64,000 bases of DNA, from assembly GCF_027579695.1 (NCBI RefSeq), contig NC_083572.1, forward strand, positions 12,727,915-12,791,914, in the 5' to 3' direction. The notes beneath the pieces are model-generated. The model saw only the letters and a program-made list of their open reading frames with translations, had not been told where the DNA came from and searched no databases. Each line of letters opens with the position of its first letter. The stretch's first letter is position 1. The stretch is from Neoarius graeffei (lineage: Eukaryota > Chordata > Actinopteri > Siluriformes > Ariidae). Position numbers and translations under genes: made by a program. Positions 21,119 to 32,150 of this stretch are shown here, piece after piece.

Positions 21119-21842
21119 GGTGCAAAGTACTCAAGTATTTTACATTTTCCAAGTATCTCCACAAGTATTTGATGTGTAGTGTAAATGATCCTCGGTGCAA
21201 TTTATCGAAGTTTAAGTTGACTGAGATAAACTTTTCTGTGTAAAGGTAAATTGTGCTCAGCCGAGGCACAAGAGGCAATCACGGAAAGAGTTACACTAGA
21301 ACAGGAAATATGTTCTTCCCTTAGCGCAGAGCTTCTTCGAAAAGATGTCCGTGGGGTCTTTTTTTGTTCAGTGAAGTCTTCAGATCAATTAATAAACTCA
21401 CTACTAAGCTTTGTCTTTTAATGACTCACCCTGAAAGGGTTTCAGTTTATTAAAAGTATATAAAGCCATTAGTATAATCTTTGAGTACACAATTAATCTG
21501 AAACCATAGTAAAAAATTAAATAGAAACGGCTACAACGAGCAGTTCTATCAACAGTAGACCCATGATAAGCTAAGCAGCATGTCTGAGAGCAAATAAAAG
21601 ATTGACAGATAAACTGTCAGCAAAAAGGTTTCTACATAATGCCTTTAAAAATGAGGATTATAGAACCTGAGTTATTAGCATCCTAAACCCCTAGGCAACC
21701 CAAAACCTACTGGGGTTTGCTGTGTGTCTTTTATAGTTAATGAGCCAAGCCAAAAATAAATCATAAATAAATTATAGAACATCCTTATGACATCAGCAAG
21801 TGGCTTTCAAAAAGAATTTTAACATTAACATCTTTTACAAGT
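21119..21842. other. Intergenic, nothing recognised
   Basis: AT-rich; no repeats or exons that I can support. Confidence 0.45.
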
Positions 21843-21986
21843 GGGGGCAGCATGGTGGTGTAGTGGTTAGCACTGTCGCCTCACAGCAAGAAGGTCCTGG
21901 GTTCGAGCCCAATGGCCGACGAGGGCCTTTCTGTGTGGAGTTTGCATGCTCTCCTGGTGTCCGCATGGGTTTCCCCTACAGTCCAA

Positions 21987-23498
21987 CAGGGCCGGCTCTA
22001 GGCCTTTGGCTGCCCTAGGCGAGATTGAGTTTTGGCGCCCCCCAAGAAAAAAAACCCTCTAATAACATCTAAATAACACTTTAATCTAATCACTCTGTTC
22101 TATTACTGTTAAACAATGTACGGTGCATGGACAATAAACAAGAAGTCATTTTTATCTTTTTCATTATTGTTATTATTGTTATTATTATTAACATAAAGTG
22201 TCACAAAGTAAAATGACCACACAAATTCAATACATATCTCCTTATAATGGGCAAAAACTCTTCCGCACCCTGTTCAAAGTGTAGTGCATGGACAATAAAC
22301 AAGAAATGTTTTAGTTTCTTTTTTGCTATTAAAAGTTAAGTCATCTCTGAAGAATTAACAAATTAAATGAATAAAAAATTCTACAATTCTAAATTGTGCA
22401 AACTTAAGCACCCTGTTAGGACATCAATGGGCTGTATTTTCAAACAAAAGTGCTATTATGGGTACTTTGTTATTGAAGTCTATTGCTGTTTGCATCTAGT
22501 TAGCTAGGCAGACATTGATTCAGGCGTCTAAAATATTAATTTGCCACTATAATGGTTGATATGAGAGATTAGATCAGATTTACCTCTATACTTGGCTCTA
22601 TTTGTTTCTTCCTGTAGCCTTCATTTGCGCCCTTGCGCACCCGAGAGTTTGGATTTCTTCATTTAAGCACTTGTAGTCTGGGCTACTTTTTGCAGTGAAT
22701 AGCCATTCTCATTCCCCGATGAACACCGCTCCCCCCGCCCCCCTTATAACCTATCATTGTGCATTTTTAGTAGGCATAAGGAAATCACCGATCACTACTG
22801 CGTAGGCTACACTTGTTTTTCAACCTTTTTGAGCCAGGGCGCACTTTTTTCAATGAAAAAATCTCAAGGCACATCACCAATAGAAAATGTTGACTGAAAC
22901 TAAAACGCTGTTGCCAATATTTACAATATACAGTCATTTTATAATTTTCCACGGTACACTTGGTGATCTCTCACGGCACACTAGTGTTCCGCGGTACTAG
23001 AGTTCGGCAGCACAGTGGTTGAAAACACTGTACACCACTGATGCACTTGGTAACATCTCCATTCAATAACTCCATCCCTCCTTTTTGGTGGGGTTTTAGT
23101 CGCCCTTGGTGCCCCTGGGCACACTTTGCGCTCTAGACAATTGCCTAGGTCGCCTATAGCAATCGCCGGCTATGATTACATGGCCAAAACAGAGAATAGC
23201 CGCGGATGCGCACTTGCGCGCCCGAAGACACACTATAGACAGGGCGAACCACTGTTGAGCGCTTATTGTTTCATGATTAACAACCACTACCACCCCACCC
23301 CACCCCGCTTTTTTTTTTGACAAATCGCACCCTGACTACATGCTTTGCTGTACAATTAAATTAGGCTAAGACATTATAATGCTGACTCGTTTTCAGAATA
23401 GTGGAAGTCATAATTTTTCTCCCCCCGTTTCTGCGCCCCTGGATGGATGCAGCGCCCTTAGCATTTGCCTATATTGCCCATGCCACGGGCCGGCTCTG
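21987..23498. mobile_element. Non-autonomous hAT transposon, 1512 bp
   Basis: The terminal inverted repeats are CAGGGCCGGCTCTAGGCC and, at the far end read inward, CAGAGCCGGCCCGTGGCA. The 8-bp target duplication CAGTCCAA occurs at 21979-21986 and 23499-23506. Interior sequence is AT-rich with no transposase frame. The 8-bp duplication and CAG ends define the hAT superfamily. Confidence 0.93.
22810..23030. repeat. Probable second hAT MITE nested inside the first
   Basis: Ends read CACTTGTTTTTCAACC and, inward from the right, CAGTGTTTTCAACC. The interior contains CACGGCACACTAGTGTTCCG, typical of a widespread Charlie-like fish MITE. No clear target duplication is left. Confidence 0.55.
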
Positions 23499-23823
23499 CA
23501 GTCCAAAGGCATGCAGGTTAGGCTAATTGGAGGCTCTAAATTGGCCGAAGGTGTGAATGGCTGTCTGTGTCTATGTGTCAGCCCTGCGATGACCTGGCGA
23601 CTTGTCCAGGGTGTACCCCACCTCTCGCCTGTAGTCAGCTGGGATAGGCTCCAGCTTACCTGCGACCCTGTAGGACAGGATAAGCGGTTACAGATAATGG
23701 ATAGATGGATGGATCTTTTGCAAGGCAGACTAAATATAGTTCTTCCGCCGCAAGACAGGCTAAATATATTTCTTTACTCATAACCCCTCAGTTTGTTTAC
23801 ACAGACGAGAAACACTCTCTTCT

Positions 23824-24093
23824 CTAGTCATCAGAAGCCGCAAGCGCAGGGGGATTCCCCAGCTCCATTGAGGTTTCTATACCAGACACAAAGTTCATAG
23901 AATGCAGTCGAGCAGACAAAGTTTCAATTTCGTTAGTCAGCCTAAAGATTTGCTGGCGATAAGGAGCACTTTGCAGTTTCCACTGGTTGTTTTCACAAAG
24001 TCTCCTAAGAGCCCTTCTTCTTTTGTTTCGGTGACGCTTTCTGCGATGCTTCTTGGCTTCTCTTTTCTCCTGTCTTTCTTCCTGCTTTGGGAT
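23824..24093 (-). CDS. Unassigned exon-like frame, 89 codons
   Basis: On the minus strand an open frame follows a possible acceptor (TTGTGCATTTAG) at 24094-24095 and ends with TAG at 23824-23826. It reads IPKQEERQEKREAKKH, then RRKRHRNKRRRALRRL, a very basic stretch, then SAPYRQQIFRLTNEIETLSA, a likely amphipathic helix, and ends PPALAASDD. I do not recognise a family. It may be the terminal exon of an unknown gene, a transposon-encoded basic protein, or chance. The acceptor has a weak pyrimidine tract. No partner exon was found within the surrounding repeats. Confidence 0.25.
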   Translation of the reverse strand: MPKQEERQEKREAKKHRRKRHRNKRRRALRRLCENNQWKLQSAPYRQQIFRLTNEIETLSARLHSMNFVSGIETSMELGNPPALAASDD

Positions 24094-24271
24094 CTAAATG
24101 CACAAATTCCATGAGAGTAGGGTGGTGCAGAATTATTAAATCTCTATCAAATAAAATGACAACACATACAATATATTATATAATAATCAGTATTTATATG
24201 CGCTAATATTATGTGGACATGAGTGTTTTACTGGGAAATACGCCAATTGTATTTTTCATATGAGCTACATC

Positions 24272-24636
24272 CAGTGGTTAGCGCTGTCGCCTCACAGCAA
24301 GAAGGTCCTGGGTTCGAGCCCCGGGGCCGGTGAGGGCCTTTCTGTGTGGAGTTTGCATGTTCTCCCCGTGTCCGCGTGGGTTTCCTCCGGGTGCTCCGGT
24401 TTCCCCCACAGTCCAAAGACATGCAGATTAGGTTAACTGGTGACTCTAAATTGACCGTAGGTGTGAATGTGAGTGTGAATGGTTGTCTGTGTCTATGTGT
24501 CAGCCCTGTGATGACCTGGCGACTTGTCCAGGGTGTACCCCGCCTTTCGCCCGTAGTCAGCTGGGATAGGCTCCAGCTTGTCTGCGACCCTGTAGAAGGA
24601 TAAAGCGGCTAGAGATAATGAGATGAGATGAGATGA
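24272..24636 (+). repeat. tRNA-derived SINE, head slightly truncated
   Basis: Starts at CAGTGGTTAGCGCTG, lacking the first about 15 bp of the usual head, and ends in GATGAGATGAG. Flanking GAGCTACATCC and GAGCTATATCC look like a diverged target duplication. Confidence 0.92.
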
Positions 24637-24880
24637 GCTATATCCGGGACATGAAGATCCAAAACCATGTCTCTATATGTCACTTGTGAGGAAATCAATG
24701 AATTGTTTTGATAAATCTGGGTACTTTTTGTTTGTGAATGTGTCAATATAATAAAAAGAAAATGTCATGTTGGCTTGAAGACATGAAGTTTATCTTCTCA
24801 TGTTGAAAAACTTGCATTTTTCATATGAAATACATTACAGATCTGAATGACATATTTAAATAATATTGGCAGGCTTTGAG

Positions 24881-24979
24881 TGGTCTGACAGATATACTCC
24901 ATTCAGCTAGCATGATACTGAACGAGTTGAAGACAAGTTCAGTATCATGCTAGCTGAATGGAATATATCTGATAGACCA
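24881..24979. repeat. 43-bp palindrome within a dispersed repeat
   Basis: Arm 24881-24923 (TGGTCTGACAGATATACTCC...) pairs with 24937-24979 across a 13-nt loop, with a few mismatches. The surrounding sequence (about 24640-25040) looks like a DNA-transposon-derived repeat. Confidence 0.85.
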
Positions 24980-25217
24980 TGAAAAAAGCCAGCTAATCTT
25001 ATTATTATAATAATACATACACACTCTCTTCATATCAGCATTCTCGAAGGCCAGCGCTAGCTTACCCATGACTCCGTGCTGTTAGTGCGGCAGTCCAGCC
25101 AGTGTGCCATTCGTTACTAGTGTTAGCAAAGGCTAACGTGAGCTTCTCCCCTTTTTCTTCCTTCTACCTCAAATCCAGTGGTGATGGGTTACAGGCGGAT
25201 GAAGCAGACCTAGTGAG

Positions 25218-25466
25218 ATGAAAGCCCCTAGCACTGACCCACATAGGCCTGGGAACATTCAGCTTCACACCGTCCGATCTGGAAATAGATCATCAGCGAT
25301 GGAGTTGATAAGCTGGAGGAAGACCGAAGATGGGACAACGAGGAAAGACACTGATGAAGGAAGCCTGCATGGATTCCTTGCCCGCATTGTCCTTGACCCT
25401 TCTATTCTCATCTGGGTCTTAATTATCGCCATTGCCACTTACCATCTACCATTCCAAAAGCATTGA
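25218..25466 (+). CDS. Small ORF with a C-terminal membrane segment (speculative)
   Basis: 82 codons; an internal ATG gives a 55-residue form starting MELISWRKTEDGTTRKD. The C-terminus contains one strong hydrophobic helix (SILIWVLIIAIATYHLPF) then QKH, which would make a tail-anchored micropeptide. I do not recognise a family, and there is no second line of evidence such as splice sites. It lies between two repeats, so it could equally be part of an old transposon. Confidence 0.15.
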   Translation: MKAPSTDPHRPGNIQLHTVRSGNRSSAMELISWRKTEDGTTRKDTDEGSLHGFLARIVLDPSILIWVLIIAIATYHLPFQKH

Positions 25467-25603
25467 CCAATTAAGGGTGATTTGGATGTGTGGATGCCGT
25501 TGATGACAGTTATTTGGACGTTTGTAGAAGATGGCAGTGCTACCAATCTAGAGCACTCATTCTGTTCCCAAAACAGATAATTTATCTGAATGTATGAACA
25601 TGC

Positions 25604-25974
25604 GGGCGGCACGGTGGTGTAGTGGTTAGCGCTGTCGCCTCACAGCAAGAAGGTCCGGGTTTGAGCCCCGTGGCCGGCGAGGGCCTTTCTGTGTGGAGTT
25701 TGCATGTTGTCCGCGTGGGTTTCCTCCGGGTGCTCCGGTTTCCCCCACAGTCCAAAGACATGCAGGTTAGGTTAACTGGTGACTCTAAATTGACCGTAGG
25801 TGTGAATGTGAGTGTGAATGGTTGTCTATGTCTATGTGTCAGCCCTGTGATGACCTGGTGACTTGTCCAGGGTGTACCCCGCCTTTCGCCCGTAGTCAGC
25901 TGGGATAGGCTCCAGCTTGCCTGCGACCCTGTAGAACAGGATAAAGCGGCTAGAGATAATGAGATGAGATGAGG
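25604..25974 (+). repeat. tRNA-derived SINE with 11-bp target duplication
   Basis: Full copy flanked by TATGAACATGC at 25593-25603 and 25975-25985. Confidence 0.94.
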
Positions 25975-26061
25975 TATGAACATGCTGAATGTTTTATTTA
26001 TTTATTTATTTATTTATTTAAAAATCTTGTATTTAATTAAATTTTGATCATCCTATAAATC

Positions 26062-26424
26062 GGGCAGCACGGTGATGTCGTGGTTAGCACTGTCGCCTCA
26101 CAGCAAGAAGATCCTGGGTTCAAGCCCAGCGGCTGGCGAGGGCCTTTCTGTGTGGAGTTTGCATGTTCTCCCCGTGTCTGCGTGGGTTTGCTCCGGTTTC
26201 CCCCACAGTCCAAAGACATGCAGGTTAGGTTAATTGGTGGCTCTAAATGGACCGTAGGTGTGAATGGTTGTGTGTCTCTATGTGTTAGCCCTGCAATAAC
26301 CTGATGACTTGTCCAGGGTGTACCCCGCCTCTCGCCCATAGTCAGCTGGGATAGGCTCCAGCTTGCCTGCGACCCTGTAGAACAGGATAAGCGGCTACAG
26401 ATAATGGATGGATGGATAGATGGC
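26062..26424 (+). repeat. tRNA-derived SINE (older subfamily)
   Basis: Diverged copy ending GGATGGATGGATAGATGG; flanks CTATAAATC are duplicated. A (TTTA)n run lies just upstream at 25991-26020. Confidence 0.92.
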
Positions 26425-26899
26425 ATTCTATAAATCTAAGTCCAATCATGTTGTTGTTATTTTACTGAAAGTCTATAGAGGGCAGCATTGTACTATTTAC
26501 TGTACAAGTATAGGCTATTGCTCCCTATTGCCTCAGTTTCCGTTAAGGCCAAGAAATGATGAATGGATTGAAAAACTAATTATGATTTGGTGTTTAAAGT
26601 TGTATTGAAATGTTTAAAGTGGGTAAAAACCAATATTTGATATATATAAGAGTAACAAAAAAGAGTATGAAGTCTGAATATGAAACCCTGCCTTTGTGTT
26701 CATTGTCCTCATGTATTGTAATTGGTCACATTAAATCAAGGGTCTTGTCCTAAACATTTTCGTGTACCAGTGATATATGAAAAAATCAAATCAAATAATT
26801 TCCCCGAAATCCAAAACCAGCCTTGTATGAACAGTGTTTTGGTGCTGTCTGGGCTTTGTGTCCTAGTCTCAGCACGACCTGAAAATACCTGAATCTATT

Positions 26900-27097
26900 C
26901 ACGTGACTTGGCCTTGTCAGGGCTCGAGACTGTTTTGAGAACTACTTTTTTGCACAACAAACCACACCCTGACGACTCACAGAGCCAATCAGATTCGAGC
27001 GCTCCGCGCGGAGTGATACGGATATGTCGAGACAGTGGAAGGATATCACCGGGTGTTGAGCGGCAGTATATAAAGTCATGTGACCTGGTCCTTCTGT
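26900..27097 (+). promoter_or_regulatory. atf4: atf4 promoter region
   Basis: A TATA box (TATATAAAG, 27067-27075) lies about 25-30 bp before a pyrimidine-rich likely start (CTTCTGTTTCTTTCTGTCCC). Two E-box elements of the CACGTGAC/CATGTGAC type sit at 26900-26907 and 27077-27084, the kind bound by USF/MITF/TFE factors. The GC content rises locally (GCGCTCCGCGCGG). The transcription start itself is inferred. Confidence 0.6.
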
Positions 27098-27157
27098 TTC
27101 TTTCTGTCCCGCCACACAGCTGATATACCGTTTTGAGCACATAGCTCCCTGCTCAAA

Positions 27158-27169
27158 ATGGCAGTGTAG
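27158..27169 (+). promoter_or_regulatory. atf4: atf4 uORF1 (3 codons)
   Basis: ATG GCA GTG TAG in exon 1, encoding Met-Ala-Val. Vertebrate ATF4 has a 3-codon uORF1 that promotes re-scanning. It is the first ATG after the predicted transcription start. The stop is 74 nt before the uORF2 start. Confidence 0.85.
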
Positions 27170-27243
27170 CGGCTTGCAGCGGAAAACTCGCAGCGGCAAC
27201 ACCTGCAGTGCAACGGCGATTTGCACTGGTTCTATTTTTCAAA

Positions 27244-28389
27244 ATGGCGTAAGTACAGTTTCATAATTTGAATACAAAAGTTAGGCAACAATATGGTGGG
27301 GGTTTAGCCATATGTTGTTAATATTTTGCTAACACGTATCAGAATTATTTGTTCCAGAAAAAAAAAATTCATCCTTGTCAAAAAAAATTTATTAGCTGTC
27401 ATTTAAAATTAAAATAAAACCCGGGCTGGTTGATAAGGATGCTAATGCTAGCCGTGTTCCTCATTTTCATCACCTCTTTCTGGGATCAATTGTTAATCGA
27501 GTATATTTGGCTTACTAATCAGTTTAAGTTGGCGGACAAATTTAATAGATGACCAGAAATGGTATTCAACATTCGATGTTGATTTAAAAAGAAAAAAGGC
27601 AGAGTTTTTCATTGTTTTCGTCAAGACAACGTGGCACATTCAAAATGGCGCACGCTTTACTACTAATGACACGGAGTGCTTTTGTTATGAAAATGGCGCG
27701 CGCGCCAAGGGCACCGCCACCTAAAAGCGGAAGTGAAGGCGGGGCGATCGGCTACTCATGACCATATTAAGAAATCTGGTTATACTCAAAAGGGCGGGGA
27801 TTTACAAGCATATCATGGCTTTTTCTAAACATGCGCCAACAGATATTTACCATTAGGCACCACGTTGACTTTTGAATAGTAAACTGAACATGTAGCCGCA
27901 CCTTTTTGCCACTGAAGAATGTGAATTCCACTCTTGTTTAAGGAAGCTATATTCCATTATAGTGGAGTGCCTCAGGCATTAGTGAACTGATTAAACATGA
28001 TTAATGCCAGTCCACCATTTTGTCCTTTGTATGTAGGCAATATCAGTTCCTCATTCCACTTCCATCAATATGGTTTTCATTTTGCCTAAATGGAGTTCAC
28101 ATGACATGCATACATTAAACATTTTATTTATATATATATGTGTGTGTGTGTGTGTACTTATTTGTTTTGGGTTCAAACTTGCCCCTTTACCATTCTTTTT
28201 AATCTTCTCAGGTCCCTCGAGGCAACCACCCTCAGCACTGCTGCATTTGACAGCAAATCAAGCCTTCTTGACTCCTCAGAAGACCTGTTTTTGAGTCTGT
28301 CTCTGACCAAGCACCATGACTCTGAGCTTACAGATGTGCGCGGAAGAAATGGGGACCCTGTTCTTGGGGTCCTCGACTCTGATGGCTGA
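27244..28389 (+). promoter_or_regulatory. atf4: atf4 uORF2 (60 codons, spliced, overlaps CDS)
   Basis: ATG at 27244 with AAA before it. Exon 1 ends at 27248 (GC then GTAAGTAC), and exon 2 begins at 28212 after TTCTCAG. The joined frame reads MASLEATTLSTAAFDSKSSL and ends in GVLDSDG at 28389. That is 60 codons, against 59 in human as I recall. It overlaps the main start (28316) out of frame by 74 nt, so ribosomes that translate uORF2 miss the CDS. Under eIF2 phosphorylation, delayed re-initiation would skip it. No other ATG lies between uORF2 and the main start on the spliced message. Confidence 0.85.
27249..28211 (+). other. atf4: atf4 intron 1
   Basis: GT-AG intron splitting uORF2 after its fifth base. 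It contains a TA/TG microsatellite (28131-28156) and a CpG-rich patch near 27640-27750 (GGCGCGCGCGCC). No exon or transposon is recognised in it. Confidence 0.8.
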
Positions 28390-29634
28390 CCACTTTGGGC
28401 CCCTTCTGGACGAAGATGAAGAGAGAGCTCTATCTGAGGGGTCTTCATCACCCCTCTCCTTCTCTTCATATTCTGATTCCTACTCCTCCTCCCCGTTTTC
28501 TTCCTCCTCAGCTCCTGATCCTCTAAGATGTAAAGGCGGGTGTGATGTGCCATTCCCCTGGCTGTCTGCTGGTGAGCAGATTGATGCTCATTTTAGGGCA
28601 GACCAGAGAGAAGGTGAAGATGTAACACCAAAGTGCACTAATGGTTTCACTTGTAGTTAAATAAGTGTCATTATTTTACTGTTATGCATTTTTATTCAAA
28701 AGGAAAGGTTAATGAACATTTTGTTACAGGGGGTGCGTTTTCAGGCATGGACTGGATGACCGAGAAGCTCGACCTCAGTGATTTTGATCTGGATTCACTC
28801 ATTGGCTCCTGTGATTTGGATGAGCCTCCCAGCTCTCCGGAGGAGCTACTGGCATCCCTGGAGTCCCAAGTGGATCTGGATTTGGCTTCGCTCCCATTCC
28901 AGTCAGCATCCACACCTGTTACGGAAGAGGTCAACCTGCCTCCTTTCCCTGTAGATCTACCAGTTGAGTCAGAGATCCACCCTGAACCTGTTTCTGTTGA
29001 GATCAAATCTGAGCCAGTCTCTCCAGCTCCTGCTCCTCAATCACCTTCATTCACACTAGAGTTGGGTAGTGAAGTTGACATCTCCATCTCAGAGCTGGAG
29101 AAAATGCCCAAGGTCAGTGCTGACAACCAGACCCCCAGTTTTGTGCTCACCCTCTCCCCTGCCCACATAGTTGTGGTTCTCGCTCCCAAAGAAGAGCTGA
29201 GCATTTCCAACTCTTCTTCAGACCAATCCGACAGTGGTATTGAATCTGGATCCAGTTCTCCTCCATATGTACAGAGTCCTGTTCCATCTCCCAAACCTGC
29301 TGGTGCCTCCAGAACCAAACCCTACTCCAAACCTGACCCTGATGCAACTTTAGAGGTTGTTAGTAAAGTTAAGACTGTATCTGGAACGACCAAAACAGTA
29401 GATAAGAAACTGAAGAAAATGGAGCAGAATAAGACGGCAGCTACTCGCTACAGGCAAAAGAAAAGGGTGGAGCAGGAGAGCTTGAATGCGGAATGTACTG
29501 AGCTGGAGAAGAAAAACCGAGAGCTGGCAGAGAAGGCAGACTCGATCAGCCGGGAGATCCAGTACCTCAAGGATCTCATTGAAGAAGTCCGTTCAGCAAA
29601 GAACCGAAAAAAGTCCAAGGACACCTCTTCATAA
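28316..29634 (+). CDS. atf4: Activating transcription factor 4 (bZIP)
   Basis: CDS joins 28316-28571 and 28730-29634, 386 residues (human is 351). The donor at 28572 (GTGAGCAG) and acceptor TTTTGTTACAG at 28729 keep frame as ...WLSA-G-GAFSGMDW. The first exon part starts MTLSLQMCAEEMGTLFLGSS. The acidic middle contains LSDFDLDSLIGSCDLDEPPS. A beta-TrCP degron DSGIES lies at residues 253-258. The basic region MEQNKTAATRYRQKKR (about 316-331) is followed by a leucine zipper with heptad L337, L344, L351, I358, L365 and V372. ATF4 is a nuclear activator of amino-acid synthesis, redox and ER-stress genes and dimerises with C/EBP-type partners. Two upstream ORFs in the leader control its translation. 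Fish have two paralogues (a and b), and I cannot say which this is. Reading through the intron gives a false stop at 28658. Confidence 0.95.
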
Positions 29635-30008
29635 GATGGAGGCATCTGTGATTGGCATGATTTCATAAGAAAGGCACAGGAGGATTCAGTAGGAGTATCT
29701 GTGCTACAGTTCCCCCACGCCCTCACATTTCATGATGGTTGTGCAGTTAAAACATGTACTACTTGCAGTAGATTATGCACAAATTCATTACGCACCCAAA
29801 GCCCGTCACTTCCAATCTTTAACTTTCTCAACTCTTAACATCATTGTCCAGTAAGGGGCCTCATATCAAACAGTGGATATTTTTGTTACACTGAATATTG
29901 CTCTTTTTGCATGTACATAGCTTCAGCTGCACTCTTCAGCTTTATTTAAAACTCTGGTGTTAGGTGTGTGTATGGTGTAGCTTGCTGTTGTGTTTTCTTC
30001 TGTTTTCT

Positions 30009-30014
30009 AATAAA
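30009..30014 (+). terminator. atf4: atf4 poly(A) signal
   Basis: AATAAA 375 nt after the stop codon, followed within 40 nt by a GT/T-rich stretch (TTTTGTGTACTTTTTTTTTC). A second AATAAA near 30772 could serve a longer 3' UTR. Confidence 0.75.
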
Positions 30015-30059
30015 GCTTCTGAACTTGATTTTGTGTACTTTTTTTTTCAGAGGTGTGGG

Positions 30060-32148
30060 TGGGTGTTTTTTTTTTTTTTTCTTCCCCTGAAACAAGTGGT
30101 TGAAGCGCAAGGCATTTAAATGGATGACTTTGCATGAAGTGTTCTTGTAGGTGAATTCCCAGCTCGATGTTGCATGCAAATGTCAGGTGCAGAATGAAGA
30201 AATCGATACCAGCTGCTGTCTCTTACTCAGAGTAAAGGGTGGTGGGTGTGAGAGTTACAGGATTACACGTCACTGAAAGTTTCAGGCTAGTTCCTTTGAA
30301 AATGATAGGTGTAAAAAGTTGACTCCATCTGGGTAAACAGAAGAGCCTTCCTATTGGTAACACTGCCAACCCAGTCTACTTCCTGCTGACTAGTTAAATA
30401 TAAACCTTGATATATGGTTCATAATTGGCCATACAGTTGAGACGAGAAAATAAAATTGAATTTGTGATCCTAGGGGTTTCTACTCTGGGGGGGGAAAAAA
30501 AACCACCTTGGAATATTCAAAGATGCGATAGTTAACTTGCATTTTAAATTGGATTAACAGAAATCCATCCTACTGATATTGTTCAAAACCAAAAGTGTAC
30601 ATTTTCCTGGTGTTAAATCGTATGTGGACTTGTACACCAAAAAGATTGCTTTTTATTTATTGTGTTGACTTATGTTCAGTTTTCCATTTGTGTGTATTTT
30701 TAAATTGAATTGATGTCTCGTTTGAACATTAATATAACTTGTACTGTATGATTACACCCTTTTTTTTCTGCAATAAATTCAATAATTAACTTCAGTACTC
30801 ATGTGGCTGTTAAACTTGTTATACTTCATTGTTCAAGGCATGAGTACTTGTCCAACCTGACACGTGAGTGGTTAATGCGGTCTCTAACATGGTGCCTAGA
30901 TTGGATCCAACATGTCTGCCTTTATGTAGTAAATACAGCTCTTCGTTCATGGCTACTGCTGTGTTCAGAAGTGCGTATTACCCACCTGCATACAAAGCCT
31001 TGCTGAGTCATTTGGCTCAGCACACCAACAGAGTTGACTTTCCGCTCCAAAATAGAGTAGCTTGTTGCTATTATTTCTAAGCTGGACTAAGTTTGAGATA
31101 TTTTGACCAGTGAATGTGTTTCTTTACCCAACTTTTAACTGAAATAGTTTCATGAAATCCTACTCCACCTTCTAATCAATATAAACATAAAATATTTTTT
31201 TGAAAAACAATGTAATGTAACTAAAATCAGCAAGGCACTAGATATGAATTGAAAAATACAGCAAGCAACGCTGCATTAATGTAACTGCTGCTGTTTGTGC
31301 AACATTAGGAAGACTTTTTTCTTCACCCTGGAAACTGAACATCTTGCTTCACATACTGTAGAGTACATATTCAACAAGTTCAGGTATTGAAATGCAGTTT
31401 CTTTGGAAGAATTATTGAATAACACTGCGAGAATAATTGCATTGCCTACATTTATGACAAAATTCATGAACAAAGAATTAAACAACGCACCAGTAGGCAA
31501 GAGAATGCTTGTTACCTAATGGTGAAGAGAAAGAGAGATGACTCGGAGGGGGAGGATTATATTTAGCAATTTGGCCGTTAAAACAACTTTGAATGCAGGC
31601 ACTCAATTATCTCTGTGGTGCAAGGAGAATTTGCGCGCCAAACAAAGACATGCCTCTTTGAAATTTGACTCTAGACCATCACGAGAAACCAGAAGAGAGA
31701 TGGAAATGATAGGTTTCTCACACTCCCTGTCATTCTTCAGGCTCCTTTTAATCAGCAAACCTGTAAAAAATAAAAAGGGTTTATATACACACTAAAAGCC
31801 TCCATCTCGTCTGGAAAAGGGACCACAAGGTGGTGGACCATTTTTATTTTGGTGCTGGTATGAGCACTGTTAAAAGGATTTCCCCCCACCATCACTGCTG
31901 GGTAGTGAACCAGGCCAACAATGATACTGTGGTCAGAAACTGAATACTGCAATACTTGATCTGACCAACTAACAAAATACAGGTTGAGTTGGTTAAGCTG
32001 GTCAAAATATATTCCAGTGTCCTTATTACTTAAAAGTGATAGTTTCAAGAGTTTCTCTTGACCTTCGTGTTCTGCTATTTCCTTTAAAATGATTTGTCTG
32101 TGATATACACTGCCTGGCAAAAAAAAAAAAAAAGTTGCCATTTGGATT
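30060..32148. other. Downstream of atf4, no gene recognised
   Basis: The long stretch between atf4 and the next Tc1 holds homopolymer runs (T at 30067-30080, A at 32120-32133), an alternative atf4 poly(A) signal and small chance ORFs. I see no repeat hallmark or exon. Confidence 0.45.
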
Positions 32149-32150
32149 TA

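Larger units (their letters stand above)
21843..23713 (+). repeat. tRNA-derived SINE split by a hAT element
   Basis: The SINE head (21843-21986) and tail (23499-23713, ending GATGGATGGA) join exactly when 21987-23498 and one target duplication are removed. Confidence 0.93.

Noticed and set aside
28572-28658. atf4 frame continuing to a stop inside the intron
   Set aside because: A good GT-AG pair (28572 and 28729) joins the frame to the bZIP exon; the read-through stop would remove the whole activator and zipper.
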